In this document: positions 5,980-8,195 of the stretch, piece after piece
Position numbering within the stretch: the first letter of the stretch is position 1
Layout of the letters: every line of letters starts with the position of its first letter
Assembly: GCA_022712835.1 (NCBI GenBank)
Contig: JAFLJU010000128.1
Span: 1-8,195, forward strand
From: Desulfobacteraceae bacterium
GTDB lineage: Bacteria > Desulfobacterota > Desulfobacteria > Desulfobacterales > Desulfobacteraceae
Reading direction: 5' to 3'
DNA length: 8,195 nt
Notes under the pieces: generated by a model
Database searches by the model: none
What the model saw: only the letters and a program-made list of their open reading frames with translations
Told to the model about the DNA's origin: nothing
Translations under genes and position numbers: made by a program

Positions 5980-6692
5980 TTTCCACCTATATGGGCTACC
6001 TTGCCTGGGGGGCCGACGGCTGGGGGGATGAGTTCTTTTTTGGTTTTATAATGACCATGAAGGTCTCCTTGAGCGCCTACCTCATGTCGGTTATATTCGG
6101 ACTTCTGGCCGCTGTGCTCAAGCTTTCAAGTTCCCGGGTGGGGCGCAGCCTGGCCCGGGTTTATATCACGGTTGTGCGGGCCCTGCCCGAGCTGCTGATG
6201 ATTCTGATCGTTTATTTCACCGTGGCTGGCCTGGCTGAACAGGCCCTTGTCTGGGCCGGGTTCGTGGACAAGGGGTTTCAGTTCAACCCGTTCTGGGCGG
6301 CTGTATTTGCCCTGGCATTTGTTTCCGGGGCTTTTATGGCGGAAGTGATTCGTGCGGCTCTTTTGGCCGTACCCGCCGGTGGCATCGAGGCCGCCTCTGC
6401 CATGGGCATGTCCCAACCCAGGATCTTCAGACGGGTGGTGCTGCCCCAAATGATGCGCCACGCCCTGCCCGGGATGGGGAATTTGTGGTTGTCAATTACC
6501 AAGGATTCGGCGATCATCTCAGTACTTGGTGCCTTTGGCGAGTTGCTTTATACAGGCTATAGGGCTGCTGCATCCACCAAGGAATATACGTTTTTCTACG
6601 GGTTTACCGCGGTATTGTTTTTATTGATCACCATATTCTCCCTTATGGTCCTCCAGTGGATGGAAACCCGTCTGAACAGGGGGAGAGCATGA
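5976..6692 (+). CDS. hisQ: Amino-acid ABC transporter inner-membrane permease, HisQ-like
   Basis: Integral membrane subunit of a polar or basic amino-acid importer, 238 residues, the usual size for the His/Glu/Gln/Arg/opine permease family. About five hydrophobic segments are visible (roughly 21-48, 64-88, 104-130, 165-190, 205-228). RALPELLMILIVYF (68-81) resembles HisQ, and the EAA loop IEAASAMG (137-144) is followed by the normal RRVVLPQMMRHALPG (152-166) that docks the ATPase. The start at 5976 has no clear Shine-Dalgarno sequence; it overlaps the stop of a small repeat-based ORF, so coupled initiation is possible, and ATG 5991 is an alternative with no better signal. The stop overlaps the next permease start (ATGA 6689-6692), matching a HisQ-HisM pair. 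Substrate is inferred from neighbours only. Confidence 0.92.
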   Translation: MISTYMGYLAWGADGWGDEFFFGFIMTMKVSLSAYLMSVIFGLLAAVLKLSSSRVGRSLARVYITVVRALPELLMILIVYFTVAGLAEQALVWAGFVDKGFQFNPFWAAVFALAFVSGAFMAEVIRAALLAVPAGGIEAASAMGMSQPRIFRRVVLPQMMRHALPGMGNLWLSITKDSAIISVLGAFGELLYTGYRAAASTKEYTFFYGFTAVLFLLITIFSLMVLQWMETRLNRGRA

Positions 6693-7387
6693 TGGAATTT
6701 TTCAAAAATGTCATCCATTGGCTCCCGGACCTGCTGGCGGCGGCACCCCTCACCCTGCTGTTGACCGTGGTGGCCGGGGTGATCGGCCTGATTTTCGGTA
6801 CAATTCTGGCCCTTGCCAGGCTGTCAGGTCAGCCTTTGCTGTCCTGGCCGGCCTATGTGTTTATGTTTGTCATGCGGGGAACCCCTCTTCTGGTACAGCT
6901 TTACCTGATCTATTACGGGTTGGGCCAGTTAATGCCCGGCACCTGGGTGCGCCACAGTTTTCTGTGGCCCTATCTGCGGGAGGGGCTGACCTTTGCCCTG
7001 TTTGCCTACAGCATGAATCAGGCCGCCTACAATGCAGAGGTTCTGCGGGGGGCGATTAAGGCAGTTCCCAAAGGGCAGATCGAGGCTGCCAAGGCAATCG
7101 GGATGAGTCGGTTTCAAATATTATGGCGGGTTCGTCTCCACCTGGCGTTTTGCAACTGCCTGCCGATATTAATCTCTGATATCATTATTTTATTAAAATC
7201 CACGGCCCTGGCCTCCACAATTACCGTACTCGAATTAATGGGCATTGCAAGGATGATTCAGCGTCAAAGCCTTCAGATCTATGAGCCGCTGATCGCATGC
7301 GGCCTTGTTTATTTTGCCGTGGTTGTTATGTTGACCAATATCATGGGGCCGGTGGAGAAACGCCTGACCCGTTTTCGAAAAGGATAG
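6689..7387 (+). CDS. hisM: Amino-acid ABC transporter inner-membrane permease, HisM-like
   Basis: Second permease subunit, 232 residues, forming the heterodimeric channel with the HisQ-like protein. Typical elements are RGTPLLVQLYLIYYG (63-77), the EAA loop QIEAAKAIG (130-138) and LLKSTALAS (168-176), close to HisM. Hydrophobic segments lie at about 13-43, 54-80, 98-115, 155-180 and 202-220. Odd point: after the EAA element, where relatives read L-P-x-A-x-R, this protein has LHLAFC (150-155), lacking the conserved proline and arginine. GGGGGAG at 6679-6685 precedes ATG 6689 and ATG 6692; 6692 has the better spacing, while 6689 overlaps the upstream stop. The protein lies in the operon between hisQ-like and hisP-like genes. 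Confidence 0.9.
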   Translation: MMEFFKNVIHWLPDLLAAAPLTLLLTVVAGVIGLIFGTILALARLSGQPLLSWPAYVFMFVMRGTPLLVQLYLIYYGLGQLMPGTWVRHSFLWPYLREGLTFALFAYSMNQAAYNAEVLRGAIKAVPKGQIEAAKAIGMSRFQILWRVRLHLAFCNCLPILISDIIILLKSTALASTITVLELMGIARMIQRQSLQIYEPLIACGLVYFAVVVMLTNIMGPVEKRLTRFRKG

Positions 7388-7394
7388 CAATAAG

Positions 7395-8165
7395 ATGGAA
7401 ACCGATGAAATAGCCCTGTCTGTCAGGGATATCCACAAAACATTTGGCGAGAGCAAAGTGCTCAAGGGGGTCTCTTTTGATGCCCGCTCCGGCGATGTGA
7501 TCTCCATCATCGGCAGCAGCGGTTCGGGCAAGAGCACCCTGCTTCGGTGTATCAATTACCTTGAAAAACCCGACTCGGGCCAGATCATCCTTGCCGGAGA
7601 AGCCATTAAGACCCGCCAGGACAAGGACGGCCGTCAATACCCCGCGGACAAAAAGCAGCTGATGCACATGAGATCCCGCCTGGGTATGGTATTCCAGAAC
7701 TTTAATCTATGGGATCACCGCACGGTTCTTGAAAATATTACCGAAGGTCCCATACAGGTGCTGAAACGGTCGAAAAAGCAGGCTGTTGCCCAGGCCGAAG
7801 CGCTCATGGAAAAGGTGGGAATTATCGAAAAGCGGGACCAGTACCCGTCCCAGCTTTCAGGTGGTCAGCAGCAACGGGTGGCCATTGCAAGGGCGCTTGC
7901 CATGGAGCCCGCTGTCATGCTCTTTGACGAGCCCACCTCTGCCCTTGATCCGGAGCTGGTGAGCGAGGTGGTGGCGGTTATTCGAACCCTTGCCCAGGAA
8001 AACCGGACCATGGTGATGGTGACCCACGAGATGTCGCTTGCCCGGGAAATATCAACCCACCTGATTTTTCTGGACAAGGGGCGTATCGAAGAGCAGGGAC
8101 CGCCGGAACAGGTCATGGACAATCCAAAATCAGAACGCTTACGAAAGTTCATGGGAAAATTCTAA
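7395..8165 (+). CDS. hisP: Amino-acid ABC transporter ATPase, HisP-like
   Basis: Cytoplasmic ATP-hydrolysing subunit, 256 residues. All motifs are intact: Walker A GSSGSGKST (40-48), Q-loop Q101 in VFQNFNLWDH, signature LSGGQQQR (154-161), Walker B VMLFDEP (174-180) with catalytic E179, D-loop SALD (182-185) and switch histidine H211 in VTHEM. The insert around DKDGRQYPADKKQL (76-89) and the NLWDHRTVLEN stretch are characteristic of HisP-type ATPases for histidine, lysine, arginine, ornithine and opines, not just of polar amino-acid ATPases in general. ATG 7395 follows the HisM-like stop by seven bases with AAGGA ending about ten bases upstream. This subunit is the best sequence hint that the importer handles a basic or guanidino amino acid. 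Confidence 0.96.
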   Translation: METDEIALSVRDIHKTFGESKVLKGVSFDARSGDVISIIGSSGSGKSTLLRCINYLEKPDSGQIILAGEAIKTRQDKDGRQYPADKKQLMHMRSRLGMVFQNFNLWDHRTVLENITEGPIQVLKRSKKQAVAQAEALMEKVGIIEKRDQYPSQLSGGQQQRVAIARALAMEPAVMLFDEPTSALDPELVSEVVAVIRTLAQENRTMVMVTHEMSLAREISTHLIFLDKGRIEEQGPPEQVMDNPKSERLRKFMGKF

Positions 8166-8195
8166 ACTGCCTGTGAATGCGCCCGATTCTATTAA

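Noticed and set aside
8166..8195. Sequence after the ATPase stop
   Set aside because: Only 30 bases remain, with no hairpin, start or motif visible.

Overview
The window reads almost entirely on the + strand and holds two gene groups separated by one AT-rich regulatory gap. It looks like chromosome from an anaerobic bacterium. A 2-oxoacid:ferredoxin oxidoreductase with a ferredoxin-tailed partner is typical of anaerobes, and the protein style recalls sulfate-reducing Desulfobacteraceae-type deltaproteobacteria. The taxonomic guess comes from recall of family style, not from a search.

Region 1 (1-3102) is a tightly coupled redox operon: the C-terminal end of an iron-sulfur protein (cut by the window edge), then a fused gamma/alpha subunit and a beta subunit of a 2-oxoacid:ferredoxin oxidoreductase (KorA/KorB type). 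Both junctions are 4-base ATGA stop/start overlaps. The beta subunit shows the thiamine diphosphate motif and four candidate cluster cysteines. The substrate cannot be read from the sequence.

Region 2 (3195-3842) is a GntR-family regulator with an FCD-like C-terminal domain. Region 3 (3843-4199) has no gene. It carries a TTGACA -35 element, an 18-bp perfect palindrome plus an overlapping TTGTATACAA palindrome over the expected -10 region, and then a leader of about 150 bases with mutually exclusive hairpins.

Region 4 (4200-8165) is the second operon: a dimethylarginine dimethylaminohydrolase (DDAH)-like enzyme with every active-site residue that can be compared in place, a periplasmic family 3 amino-acid-binding protein, two HisQ/HisM-like permeases and a HisP-like ATPase. 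HisJQMP-type systems carry basic amino acids and DDAH acts on methylated arginine. The simplest reading is therefore a methylarginine (or related guanidino compound) uptake and hydrolysis locus giving citrulline and a methylamine, probably controlled by the adjacent GntR protein. This linkage is inference.

Oddities are a 15-bp GATCA tandem repeat between the binding protein and the first permease (open in frame on both strands, and part of a 50-codon ORF that overlaps the permease start), and an altered EAA-loop sequence in the second permease. No tRNA, rRNA, CRISPR, insertion sequence or clear rho-independent terminator was seen.
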